64,000 nt of DNA from an uncultured Anaeromusa sp. (GTDB taxonomy: Bacteria; Bacillota; Negativicutes; Anaeromusales; Anaeromusaceae), in the NCBI RefSeq assembly GCF_963676855.1, contig NZ_OY781460.1:372001-436000 (forward strand), written 5' to 3'. Below, piece after piece: positions 9,311-16,391 of this stretch. Below the pieces are notes generated by a model. The model saw only the letters and a program-made list of their open reading frames with translations, was not told the origin of the DNA and ran no database searches. The first letter of the stretch is position 1. Each line of letters opens with the position of its first letter. A program made the translations under genes and the position numbers.

Positions 9311-9570
9311 TAAAAAAGACCCGCCCCTCAAATGAGGGACGAGCCGTATGCCCGTGGTACCACCCTGGTTGCCAATCGTTACGACTGGCCGCTCCACTAT
9401 GATCGATAACGGCGATCCGCCGGCCCAGCCTACTAACCTCTAGGATTTTCAGCCTGCTGCTCCCGGGTGTATTTCATCGCATGCGCCTACCGGGTTACAC
9501 CATCCCCCAGCTCTCTAAAAGACGCCTTGCCATTACTTATCCCGTTCGTCACATTGTTCGTATATGCATC
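9311..9570 (-). promoter_or_regulatory. Tyrosine T-box riboswitch leader of tyrS
   Basis: The minus strand carries the hallmark T-box sequence AGGGTGGTACCACGGG (9352-9367), which pairs in the antiterminator. It is followed by a terminator hairpin, GACCCGCCCCTCA pairing with TGAGGGACGAG region, and T6 at 9311-9316. Upstream, the AGAGAGCTGGGGGATGGTG element marks the base of stem I. A TAC triplet at 9469-9471 (GAAATACACC context) is a suitable Tyr specifier. Uncharged tRNA-Tyr binding would favour antitermination and read-through into tyrS. Confidence 0.92.
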
Positions 9571-9599
9571 AATATAGTCGAAGACCCTCTTCTTGTCAA
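9571..9599 (-). promoter_or_regulatory. Promoter of the tyrS T-box transcript
   Basis: TTGACA (9594-9599), 17-nt spacer, TATATT (9571-9576). It begins just 8 bases after the RNase J stop codon. Confidence 0.85.
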
Positions 9600-9607
9600 A
9601 TCCGGTC

Positions 9608-11278
9608 TTATACTTCCATGATAATTGGCAGAATCATCGGCCGACGGCCGGTTTTTTCCATCAGGAACTTGCCCAGGGTTTCCTTGACTTGAACCTTGAT
9701 GGAAGACCAGTCACTCAAATTGCGCTCCGAGCAACGATCCAGCGCCTGACGCACTTTTTGCTGCGCCTCGTTCATCAGACCGCCAGCGTCGCGCACATAG
9801 ACAAAACCGCGCGATACCAAGTCCGGCCCAGACAACAGTACGTTCCGCTGCTTGTCCAGTGTAACGACGACGATGATGACCCCGTCGTTCGCCAGCTGCT
9901 GCCGATCCCGAATAACAATGTTGCCCACATCGCCCACGCCTAAGCCGTCAATAAAGACGCGTCCCGCTTTCACCTTGCCAGCCATGCGCGCTGCTTTGCG
10001 CGTAAATTCAAAAACATGACCGTTTTCACCGTAAAAAACGTTTTCCGACGGTACGCCCATTTCTTCCGCCAGTGCGCCGTGCTGCCGCAGCATACGGTAC
10101 TCGCCATGAACGGGAATGAAATACTTCGGACGCACCAAATTCAGCATCAATTTCAGCTCTTCCCGGCTGGCATGGCCAGATACGTGAATGCCTGAAGACC
10201 GCTCATACACTACATGAGCGCCTAGACGAAGCAGGCTGTCAATGGTGCGAGAAACGGATTTCTCATTCCCCGGAATAGGCGTAGCGGAAATAATTACCGT
10301 ATCGCCAGGCACAACAGCCACATTGCGATGGGTACCCGAAGCCATGCGGCTCAAGCCCGCCATCGGTTCGCCCTGGCTGCCGGTAGTCAAAATGAGCAAT
10401 TGATCGTCGCGGTAGTTTTTCATCTCTTCAGGTTCAATCAATACACCCTCGGGAATATCCAGATATCCCAATTCCGTAGAAATCGCAACCACATTCACCA
10501 TGCTGCGACCCATTACTACCACCTTGCGGCCATATTTAGCCGCCGTCTGAATCGCTTGGCCAACACGCAGCACATTGGAAGCAAAGCTGGCCATAATAAT
10601 ACGGTTTTTCGCCGCCCGAAACTGTATGTCTAACGCTGCCGTTACCGTCCGCTCTGACGCGGTATAGCCGGGGCGTTCTGCATTGGTGCTGTCCGACATC
10701 AGAAGCAACACACCTTGATTGCCCAATTCGGCAAATTTATGAATATCAATGAGCTTGTTATCCACAGGAGTCTGGTCAATCTTGAAGTCTCCTGTATGCA
10801 CTACCGTTCCCGCCGGCGTCTTGAAGTAAATGCCACAGGCATCAGGAATCGAGTGACTGCCTTGAATAAAGCCGATCTTAAAGACACCCAACGTCAACTC
10901 ATCCCCTGGATTCGTGGGCACCAGATTGTACTTGCCAACGCGATTTTCTTTCAGACGTCCTTCTACAAGGCCCAAGGCCAAACGACTGCCGTATACGGGA
11001 ACATTAATCTCCCGCAACAAATAGGACAACGCACCAATATGGTCCTCATGACCATGCGTCAAAACAACGCCGCGCACCTTGTCTCGGTTTTCAAACAGAT
11101 ACGACATATCCGGAATGACCAAATCAATGCCCAGCATATCATCTTCCGGGAACGCCAGGCCTGCATCCAGAATCACGATGTCATCTCCGTACTGAAACAC
11201 CGTCATGTTCTTGCCGATTTCCCCCAGGCCGCCCAAGGGAATGACCAGCAATTTTCCTTTTGGTTTTGATGATCTCAC
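9608..11278 (-). CDS. rnj: Ribonuclease J
   Basis: 556 residues from a GTG start. A metallo-beta-lactamase domain carries HGHEDH (near residues 75-80) followed by a beta-CASP domain (SDSTNAERPG, GRSMVNV, TGSQGEPM) and the HVSGHASREE and PVHGEYRML motifs. It is a 5'-3' exo/endoribonuclease of RNA turnover, normally a dimer or tetramer. Start: an ATG exists at 11293 but has no ribosome site and lies where a TATAAT-directed transcript would begin. The GTG at 11278 has GGAGG 8 nt upstream and gives the usual 555-residue length. The tyrS promoter follows the stop directly. Confidence 0.95.
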   Translation of the reverse strand: MRSSKPKGKLLVIPLGGLGEIGKNMTVFQYGDDIVILDAGLAFPEDDMLGIDLVIPDMSYLFENRDKVRGVVLTHGHEDHIGALSYLLREINVPVYGSRLALGLVEGRLKENRVGKYNLVPTNPGDELTLGVFKIGFIQGSHSIPDACGIYFKTPAGTVVHTGDFKIDQTPVDNKLIDIHKFAELGNQGVLLLMSDSTNAERPGYTASERTVTAALDIQFRAAKNRIIMASFASNVLRVGQAIQTAAKYGRKVVVMGRSMVNVVAISTELGYLDIPEGVLIEPEEMKNYRDDQLLILTTGSQGEPMAGLSRMASGTHRNVAVVPGDTVIISATPIPGNEKSVSRTIDSLLRLGAHVVYERSSGIHVSGHASREELKLMLNLVRPKYFIPVHGEYRMLRQHGALAEEMGVPSENVFYGENGHVFEFTRKAARMAGKVKAGRVFIDGLGVGDVGNIVIRDRQQLANDGVIIVVVTLDKQRNVLLSGPDLVSRGFVYVRDAGGLMNEAQQKVRQALDRCSERNLSDWSSIKVQVKETLGKFLMEKTGRRPMILPIIMEV

Positions 11279-11507
11279 TAAAAAATCCTCCATGTTTTAT
11301 TATAATTTTCTTATTTCCGACTGCATTTTTACATACAAAAGAAAGCTCGCTTGCATGCGAGTTCCTGTATAACCGCTATATGGTTGCCGTCCGTTCCGTA
11401 TACCAAGTAGGGGCTGACTTCTATCCGCTCAATGCATTCCATTAATTATATCGCGAATCCTTATTAAAAGCAACAATGCTTCCGTGCAAGGCGCGAGGTA
11501 CGAAAAT

Positions 11508-11555
11508 GCAACAAGAGTCTCGATGAGAATCGGAGGATTTCGCAGAGGGTTACGG
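11508..11555 (+). repeat. R2 intergenic repeat, copy b
   Basis: GCAACAAGAGTCTCGATGAG, then AATCGGAGGATTTCGCAGAGGG. It matches the core of the other copies. The surrounding gap 11294-11700 holds no credible gene; a small CTCGC/GCGAG hairpin lies near 11345-11362. Confidence 0.55.
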
Positions 11556-11700
11556 ATCAATGATTGTATTTGAGACTTTTATTGGAACAAGATGATCACA
11601 GAACAAAAAAATCCGATTAAGCCGGATAACAGTTAGAGTCTAAAACGACAGCAACCACTAGCTTAACGAGCAAATTCATCTCAAAAGCTAGTGGCTGCAA

Positions 11701-11858
11701 GGAGCAGAAACTTTAGCGAACGCTCCGCCAAAACAAAAGATTTTTCCGTCAGGCGCGAAAGAAAACGCAGGCATAGCGGGGCTATGCCGAGGCTTTCTGA
11801 CAAAAGCTGACGAAAAAAGATCTGTTTTGGTGCGAGCCGTGAGTAAAGCTTCTGCTCC
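11701..11858 (+). repeat. R1 structured repeat, copy B (type copy)
   Basis: Outer arms GGAGCAGAAaCTTTA and TAAAGcTTCTGCTCC. Second arms CCAAAACA and TGTTTTGG, then ATTTTTCCGTCAG and CTGACGAAAAAAGAT. Core hairpin GGCATAGC-GGG-GCTATGCC between GAAAG and CTTTC. The whole 158-bp unit folds as one long imperfect palindrome. It is followed by the tRNA-Lys terminator. Confidence 0.75.
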
Positions 11859-11861
11859 GAT

Positions 11862-11895
11862 AAAAAAAAAGCCCTTCAGGCGAACCTGAAAGGCT
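11862..11895 (-). terminator. Terminator of tRNA-Lys(TTT)
   Basis: AGCCTTTCAGG-ttcg-CCTGAAGGGCT then T9 on the minus strand, 10 nt past the tRNA 3' end. Confidence 0.85.
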
Positions 11896-11905
11896 GAGTT
11901 TTTGA

Positions 11906-11981
11906 TGGTGACCCACGTTGGACTCGAACCAACGACACCCTGATTAAAAGTCAGGTGCTCTACCGACTGAGCTAGTAGGTC
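11906..11981 (-). tRNA. tRNA-Lys (TTT)
   Basis: 76 nt with encoded CCA. Acceptor GACCTAC pairs with GTGGGTC (one G-U); anticodon loop CTTTTAA, anticodon TTT; T-arm GGTTCGAGTCC. Confidence 0.97.
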
Positions 11982-11998
11982 ATGTCTCACAGAAAGGA

Positions 11999-12027
11999 AT
12001 TATATCACTATATCATTTCTGTGTCAA
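11999..12027 (-). promoter_or_regulatory. Consensus promoter of tRNA-Lys(TTT)
   Basis: TTGACA (12022-12027), 17 nt, TATAAT (11999-12004): a perfect match to the sigma-A consensus. It lies just past the purA stop. Confidence 0.88.
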
Positions 12028-12034
12028 TGGTTTT

Positions 12035-13318
12035 TTAAAACATTTCTTCCATAATGATGGTTTGTTCGCGATTAGGACCGACCGAAACGATACCAATACG
12101 AACGCCAGCCGCTTCACTGAGACGTTCCAAATAGGTTCTGGCAGCCACCGGCAAATCTTCGTAGCGGCGCACTTTGGTAGTGTCCGTCTTCCAACCGGCA
12201 AATTCTTCGTAAACCGGCTCCACCTTGGACAATACCTTCAAGCTAGCCGGATATTCTTTAATAAGCTCACCGTTATAACGATAGCCAACACACAGCTTGA
12301 TGCTGTCCAAACCATCCAAAATATCCAAGCGGGTGATGGCCAGTGCATCTAAACCGCTCACCTGACCGGCATACTTAACAATACAAGCATCCAGCCAGCC
12401 ACAGCGGCGCGGCCGACCAGTAACCGTGCCAAATTCATGGCCAGCATTGCGAATGGTGTCGCCCATTTCACAATGCAATTCGGTTGGGAACGGGCCTTCG
12501 CCGACGCGAGTGGTATAGGCTTTCACTACGCCAACTACTTTGTCGATCTTGCCAGGACCTACGCCAGCCCCAGTACAAGCACCGCCGGCAATCGGATTGG
12601 ACGAGGTCACATAGGGATAGGTGCCATGGTCCAAATCCAACAAGGTTGCCTGCGCACCTTCGAAGAGCACTTTTTCGCCTTTGTCCAAGGCGTCGTTGAG
12701 AAGATATGTCGTATCAGCTACATAAGGCCGCAACTGTTCAGCAAAGGCCAAGTATTGCTCCAACATGGGCTCATATTCAAAAGGCTCTGCTCCATAGAGC
12801 TTCACCAATAGTTCATTTTTAGCTGCTACATTATGTTTCAGTTTGGCTGCAAATTCTTCTGCATCCATCAAATCTACAATGCGGATACCACAGCGAGCTA
12901 CTTTATCCATATAGCAGGGTCCGATACCGCGCTTGGTCGTACCGATTTTAAACTCGCCGCGAGCCGTTTCTTCTGCTTCGTCTTGCCGACGATGATAAGG
13001 CAGCAGCACTTGTGCCCGCGTAGAAATACGCAGACTTGAAGTATCAATGCCCCGCTCTTTCATGCCGTTTATTTCTTTTAAAATAGCTTCTGGATCAATA
13101 ACAACACCGTTACCCAAAACGCAGGTCTTCCCTTTATAAAGGATGCCGGAAGGCAGTAGTTGCAGCTTATAAGCCTCATCGTTTACCACTACAGTATGTC
13201 CAGCATTGTTGCCGCCGGAGTAACGAACAACCACGTTAGCCTGTTCCGCCAGGTAATCGACTACTTTCCCTTTTCCTTCATCGCCCCATTGACTGCCAAT
13301 AACAATGATTGCTGACAT
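12035..13318 (-). CDS. purA: Adenylosuccinate synthetase
   Basis: 427 residues from the ATG at 13318, which has AAGGTGA upstream; the open frame extends to a GTG at 13330 that overlaps that ribosome site. It joins IMP and aspartate with GTP hydrolysis, the first step from IMP to AMP. Family motifs: GSQWGDEGKGK (P-loop), NNAGHTVVV, GTTKRGIGPCYMDK, FEGAQATLLDLDHGTYPYVTSS, and TRLDILDG. A PurR-type operator and promoter precede it at 13466-13537. Confidence 0.97.
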   Translation of the reverse strand: MSAIIVIGSQWGDEGKGKVVDYLAEQANVVVRYSGGNNAGHTVVVNDEAYKLQLLPSGILYKGKTCVLGNGVVIDPEAILKEINGMKERGIDTSSLRISTRAQVLLPYHRRQDEAEETARGEFKIGTTKRGIGPCYMDKVARCGIRIVDLMDAEEFAAKLKHNVAAKNELLVKLYGAEPFEYEPMLEQYLAFAEQLRPYVADTTYLLNDALDKGEKVLFEGAQATLLDLDHGTYPYVTSSNPIAGGACTGAGVGPGKIDKVVGVVKAYTTRVGEGPFPTELHCEMGDTIRNAGHEFGTVTGRPRRCGWLDACIVKYAGQVSGLDALAITRLDILDGLDSIKLCVGYRYNGELIKEYPASLKVLSKVEPVYEEFAGWKTDTTKVRRYEDLPVAARTYLERLSEAAGVRIGIVSVGPNREQTIIMEEMF

Positions 13319-13465
13319 GATATCACTCACCTTTTTTATAGCTCAAAACGAGCCATGATTAATTATAGCCTAGTCATTTTTCACGCATAAAAAGAACTCA
13401 ATACGGTCTCATGACGGAGTGCCGAGATTGAGTCTCCCACAAGTTATTCATTTTTCACCATAAAT

Positions 13466-13537
13466 ATCATAACAGGGAAATTTCGTTCTGTCAATATTTT
13501 ATCGAATGTTTATCTTCATTCTCGTTTTAATGTTCGG
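13466..13537 (-). promoter_or_regulatory. purA promoter with paired PurBox operator
   Basis: TTGACA (13489-13494), 17 nt, TATGAT (13466-13471). Immediately upstream are CCGAACATT (13529-13537), a perfect CCGAACWWT PurBox, and an inverted imperfect partner with the TTCG core (13502-13510), 18 nt apart. That geometry matches the tandem inverted PurBoxes bound by the Firmicutes PurR repressor. Confidence 0.6.
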
Positions 13538-13712
13538 CTTGCCCGTGTTGTTGCGCACGTTCGCTTGTTGCCAGCGCTTGTTCCATACATCTTTGTTCTT
13601 TTTTCATCACAAAGAACCAGAGCTTGTTCTTTTTTGCAAAAATCATTCAATTCTCCGGCATCGTCTTCACAAAGTCCATCGAAGAAACAAAAGGCACCTT
13701 CACACATCGTAA

Positions 13713-14035
13713 GAAACCGCTGTTTTAACGAACGCACCGCCACGACGAAACGGCGCTGGATGCGCCTGACGGTACGTGAAGTGCGTGACGGAACGTGAAG
13801 TTCCTAATGCCGGATGCGCCATGGAAGGCATGGCATCCGGTCTCCACTGAAATCAGCCATGGAAGGCAAGTATCCGGTCTCCGCTGAAAATCTAGGAATT
13901 GCAGGACAACCGACGTCCCTAATTGCCAGACGAGGAAGAACATGCAGGCATAGCGGGGCTATACCGAGGCTTTCTGACAAAGTTTGGTGGAAAAAGAACC
14001 GTCGTGGCGTGTGATATGAGCAAAGTAGCGGTTCC
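13713..14035 (+). repeat. R1 structured repeat, copy C, interrupted by R3 sequence
   Basis: The left arm GAAACCGCTgTTTtaacgaacg and CCACGACG at 13713-13747 match copy B in layout. They pair with CGTCGTGG and AGCGGTTCC at 14002-14035. The core GCATAGCGGGGCTATAC lies near 13949. Between the left arm and the core, 170-190 bases of unrelated R3 sequence are inserted. The repeat ends at the base before the dnaB stop codon. No gene is credible in 13331-14035. Confidence 0.65.
13770..13930 (+). repeat. R3 covarying hairpin cluster, locus 1
   Basis: GGAAC-gtgaa-GTTCC (13790-13804) is followed by CCGGATGC-GCCATGGAAGGCATG-GCATCCGG (13810-13840). A second half unit (CCATGGAAGGCA...ATCCGGTCTCC, about 13857-13881) and a GGAC-aaccgac-GTCC hairpin (about 13904-13918) come next. 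Compare locus 2 at 28277. Confidence 0.6.
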
Positions 14036-15370
14036 TTATTCAGGCATACGCGTCAAATCCGCAAAGCGTGTAAACTGCTTGTGGAAGAAGAGCTGTATGC
14101 TGTCCACCGGACCGTTGCGGTGCTTGGCGATGATGACCTCGGTAATGTTTTTGTTCTCCGTATCTGGATTATAGTAGTCTTCACGATAGAGAAACGCCAC
14201 AATGTCCGCATCCTGCTCCAACGAACCGGATTCGCGCAAATCGCTGAGCATAGGCTTTTTCACCTGCCGTGACTCCACGCTGCGACTAAGCTGCGATAAC
14301 GCGACGACCGGAACTCCCAATTCACGAGCCAACCCTTTCAAAGAGCGGGAAATCTCGGAAATTTCTTGTTGACGATTTTCGCCGCCTTTGCCGCCATTAC
14401 CCTGCATCAGCTGCAAATAGTCGATGATGATAAGCGACAAATCATGTTCCACCTTGAGTCGTCGCGCCTTGGAGCGCATTTCCAACACTGAAATGCCAGC
14501 TGTATCATCAATGAAAATAGGAGCTCCCGAAAGCCGATCCGCCGCATTAATCAGCTTCGTCCAATCGTCATCCTCCAGCTCGCCAATACGCAGCTTTTGC
14601 GAATCAATGGACGCTTCCGCGCAAAGCATACGCTGCACTAACTGCTCCTTGGACATTTCCAGCGAAAAAAACGCTACCGCTTTTTTTTCCCGAATAGCTA
14701 CATTAGAAGCAATATTCAAGGTAAACGCCGTTTTACCCATACTAGGTCGGGCCGCCACAAGAATCAAATCGGATTTTTGCAGGCCAGACGTCAAACGGTC
14801 CAGGTCCTTAAAGCCGGTAGCCAAACCGGTAATACCGCCACGGGATTCATAGAGCTGCTCAATCTTGCCAAAAGCGTCCAAGACGATGCTTTTAATAGGC
14901 GTAAAATCGCCGCCGATGCGGCGGTTGGATACCTCCAAAATCATCTTCTCCGCCTGATCGACAATTTGTGATACCTCTTCACTGCCCTCATAGCCCAAAG
15001 CGGCAATTTTCGTCGATGTCTGGATGAGCTGGCGCAAAAGTGCCTTTTCCTCCACAATCTTAGCATGATAATGTACATTCGCCGCCGTAGGCACGCTGTT
15101 TGCCAGCGAGGTCACGTAAGCAATGCCGCCCACTTTTTCCAGATTGTCTTCTCGCTTCAGCAGCTCAATGACCGTAATCATATCCACTGCTTCATTGCGA
15201 TTGTACAAATTCAGCATCGCCTCAAAAATCAGCCGATGCGCCTCACGATAAAAGTCGCCGCCCTTTAAAAGTTCCGTCACCCTGGCGATCGCTTCTTTTT
15301 CTATTAGCATCGCCCCAAGGACGGCTTGCTCCGCCTCTATATTCTGCGGGGGAACACGTTCAATCAACAA
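14036..15370 (-). CDS. dnaB: Replicative DNA helicase DnaB
   Basis: 444 residues. An N-terminal DnaB helical domain (PPQNIEAEQAVLGAML) is joined by a linker to a RecA-like motor with Walker A ARPSMGKT (about 205-212), Walker B LIIIDYLQLM and the SQLSRSVE/RESGSLEQDAD motifs. The homohexamer unwinds DNA at the fork. The start is TTG at 15370, with AGGAGG 8 nt upstream; no ATG fits. Part of the conserved yybS-gdpP-rplI-lon-dnaB-purA order. Confidence 0.97.
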   Translation of the reverse strand: MLIERVPPQNIEAEQAVLGAMLIEKEAIARVTELLKGGDFYREAHRLIFEAMLNLYNRNEAVDMITVIELLKREDNLEKVGGIAYVTSLANSVPTAANVHYHAKIVEEKALLRQLIQTSTKIAALGYEGSEEVSQIVDQAEKMILEVSNRRIGGDFTPIKSIVLDAFGKIEQLYESRGGITGLATGFKDLDRLTSGLQKSDLILVAARPSMGKTAFTLNIASNVAIREKKAVAFFSLEMSKEQLVQRMLCAEASIDSQKLRIGELEDDDWTKLINAADRLSGAPIFIDDTAGISVLEMRSKARRLKVEHDLSLIIIDYLQLMQGNGGKGGENRQQEISEISRSLKGLARELGVPVVALSQLSRSVESRQVKKPMLSDLRESGSLEQDADIVAFLYREDYYNPDTENKNITEVIIAKHRNGPVDSIQLFFHKQFTRFADLTRMPE

Positions 15371-15454
15371 ATCTTTTTCCTCCTGTACTACAACAAAAAC
15401 ATATGTTCACAATCATTAATTATAACGCATTCCCTACTTTTTTGCACAGTCTTT

Positions 15455-16150
15455 CTAACGGCGCATACACGCTGGATTTCCATCCACCCAAGCAAAGCGC
15501 AGGTGGCAGCCACTCCGCCGCACTGCCGGCGTAATACCGTTTCGGCGCGCCTCCAGTCCCAAGCAAGCCAAGAAATGCACATAGGCTTCCCATACCTCTG
15601 GCGGCGCCTGAAAGGCATGAATTACCAGCATGGCATTAGGTGCTCCAACGCGGCTGGCTTCCAACAAAGCGGCAACGGTACGATGAATCCAAGGATACTG
15701 GCAATTCGTTACCGCTTCTTCTTCCAGTTCCAGCAAGGATAAAAACGCCCGCAGCCTTTCCCGCTTGCCTTTTTGCAGGCTTGCAGGCGGCAGCCATTCC
15801 TCCACCGTAGGCCCTAGAGACTCTTCCCCTTGCGCTTCCACAATCAGTACATGCTGCTCCAATTCCGTCCGTGCCAGCACACACAAATCACATTGGGACG
15901 CTGTTTCGCCGCCTGGGAGGTGCACTTGAAACTCTGGAAAGGCAAAAAGCAGCTGCATGCTTTGCAGCTCGTGCTCTTCCGCCGCCGCAAATACGGCAGT
16001 TACTTCCTTGGGAAACCCTTTTGTCGCACCGCACCAACAATAAGCCAACGCCCTCAACGGACTACCTAGCTGCCAATGCAGTTCCTCCTTGGCCAAAAGC
16101 GGCCTCCAGCCATTTTCCGGATTTTCGAGCGGAGCATAAATGCGCATCAT
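15455..16150 (-). CDS. DUF6946-like protein, PD-(D/E)XK-type fold with altered active site
   Basis: 231 residues from the ATG at 16150 (GGAGAGGGG 9 nt upstream; an ATG at 16159 lies inside that site). The layout resembles the DUF6946 family: HLPGG followed by SQCDLCVLAR, then VLIVEAQGEESLGPTVEEWL, QKGKRERLRAFLSLLEL, PWIHRTVAALLEA and a late FAWVDG strand. In PD-(D/E)XK enzymes the middle motif should read E-x-K; here it is EAQ, so the catalytic lysine appears to be replaced. The cellular role is unknown. It lies between lonC and dnaB on the same strand. Confidence 0.6.
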   Translation of the reverse strand: MMRIYAPLENPENGWRPLLAKEELHWQLGSPLRALAYCWCGATKGFPKEVTAVFAAAEEHELQSMQLLFAFPEFQVHLPGGETASQCDLCVLARTELEQHVLIVEAQGEESLGPTVEEWLPPASLQKGKRERLRAFLSLLELEEEAVTNCQYPWIHRTVAALLEASRVGAPNAMLVIHAFQAPPEVWEAYVHFLACLGLEARRNGITPAVRRSGCHLRFAWVDGNPACMRR

Positions 16151-16242
16151 GCTGACCATCCCCTCTCCACATTGTCAGAAGTGTTTGTTTTGGTTATTTT
16201 TCGACACATGAAAACAGTCTCCTGCTAATTGGAAATAATGGA

Positions 16243-16300
16243 AATTGAACAGGAGTATAGGGAATAGAGGGAGAGTCCGAACGAGGGTCACGAGGTACGA
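16243..16300 (+). repeat. R2 intergenic repeat, copy c
   Basis: AATTGAACAGGAGTATAGGG, then GAGTCCGAACGAGGGTCACG. Same opening and spacing as the other R2 copies. Confidence 0.5.
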
Positions 16301-16345
16301 TTTTTTTACAGTTACAAGGCTGCCACAAATTCCAACCTAAAAACA

Positions 16346-16383
16346 AAATCCCCGCCACAGGTCCAGTCCTGCGACGAGGATTT
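16346..16383 (-). terminator. Terminator downstream of lonC
   Basis: On the minus strand AAATCCTCGTCGC pairs with GCGGGGATTTT, followed by GTTTTTAGG. It begins 9 nt past the protease stop codon. Confidence 0.75.
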
Positions 16384-16391
16384 ATGTTTAC

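Noticed and set aside
13505..14015. Several 60-80 codon frames between purA and dnaB
   Set aside because: They run through the PurBox promoter and the R1/R3 palindromes, lack ribosome sites and show no conserved protein pattern.
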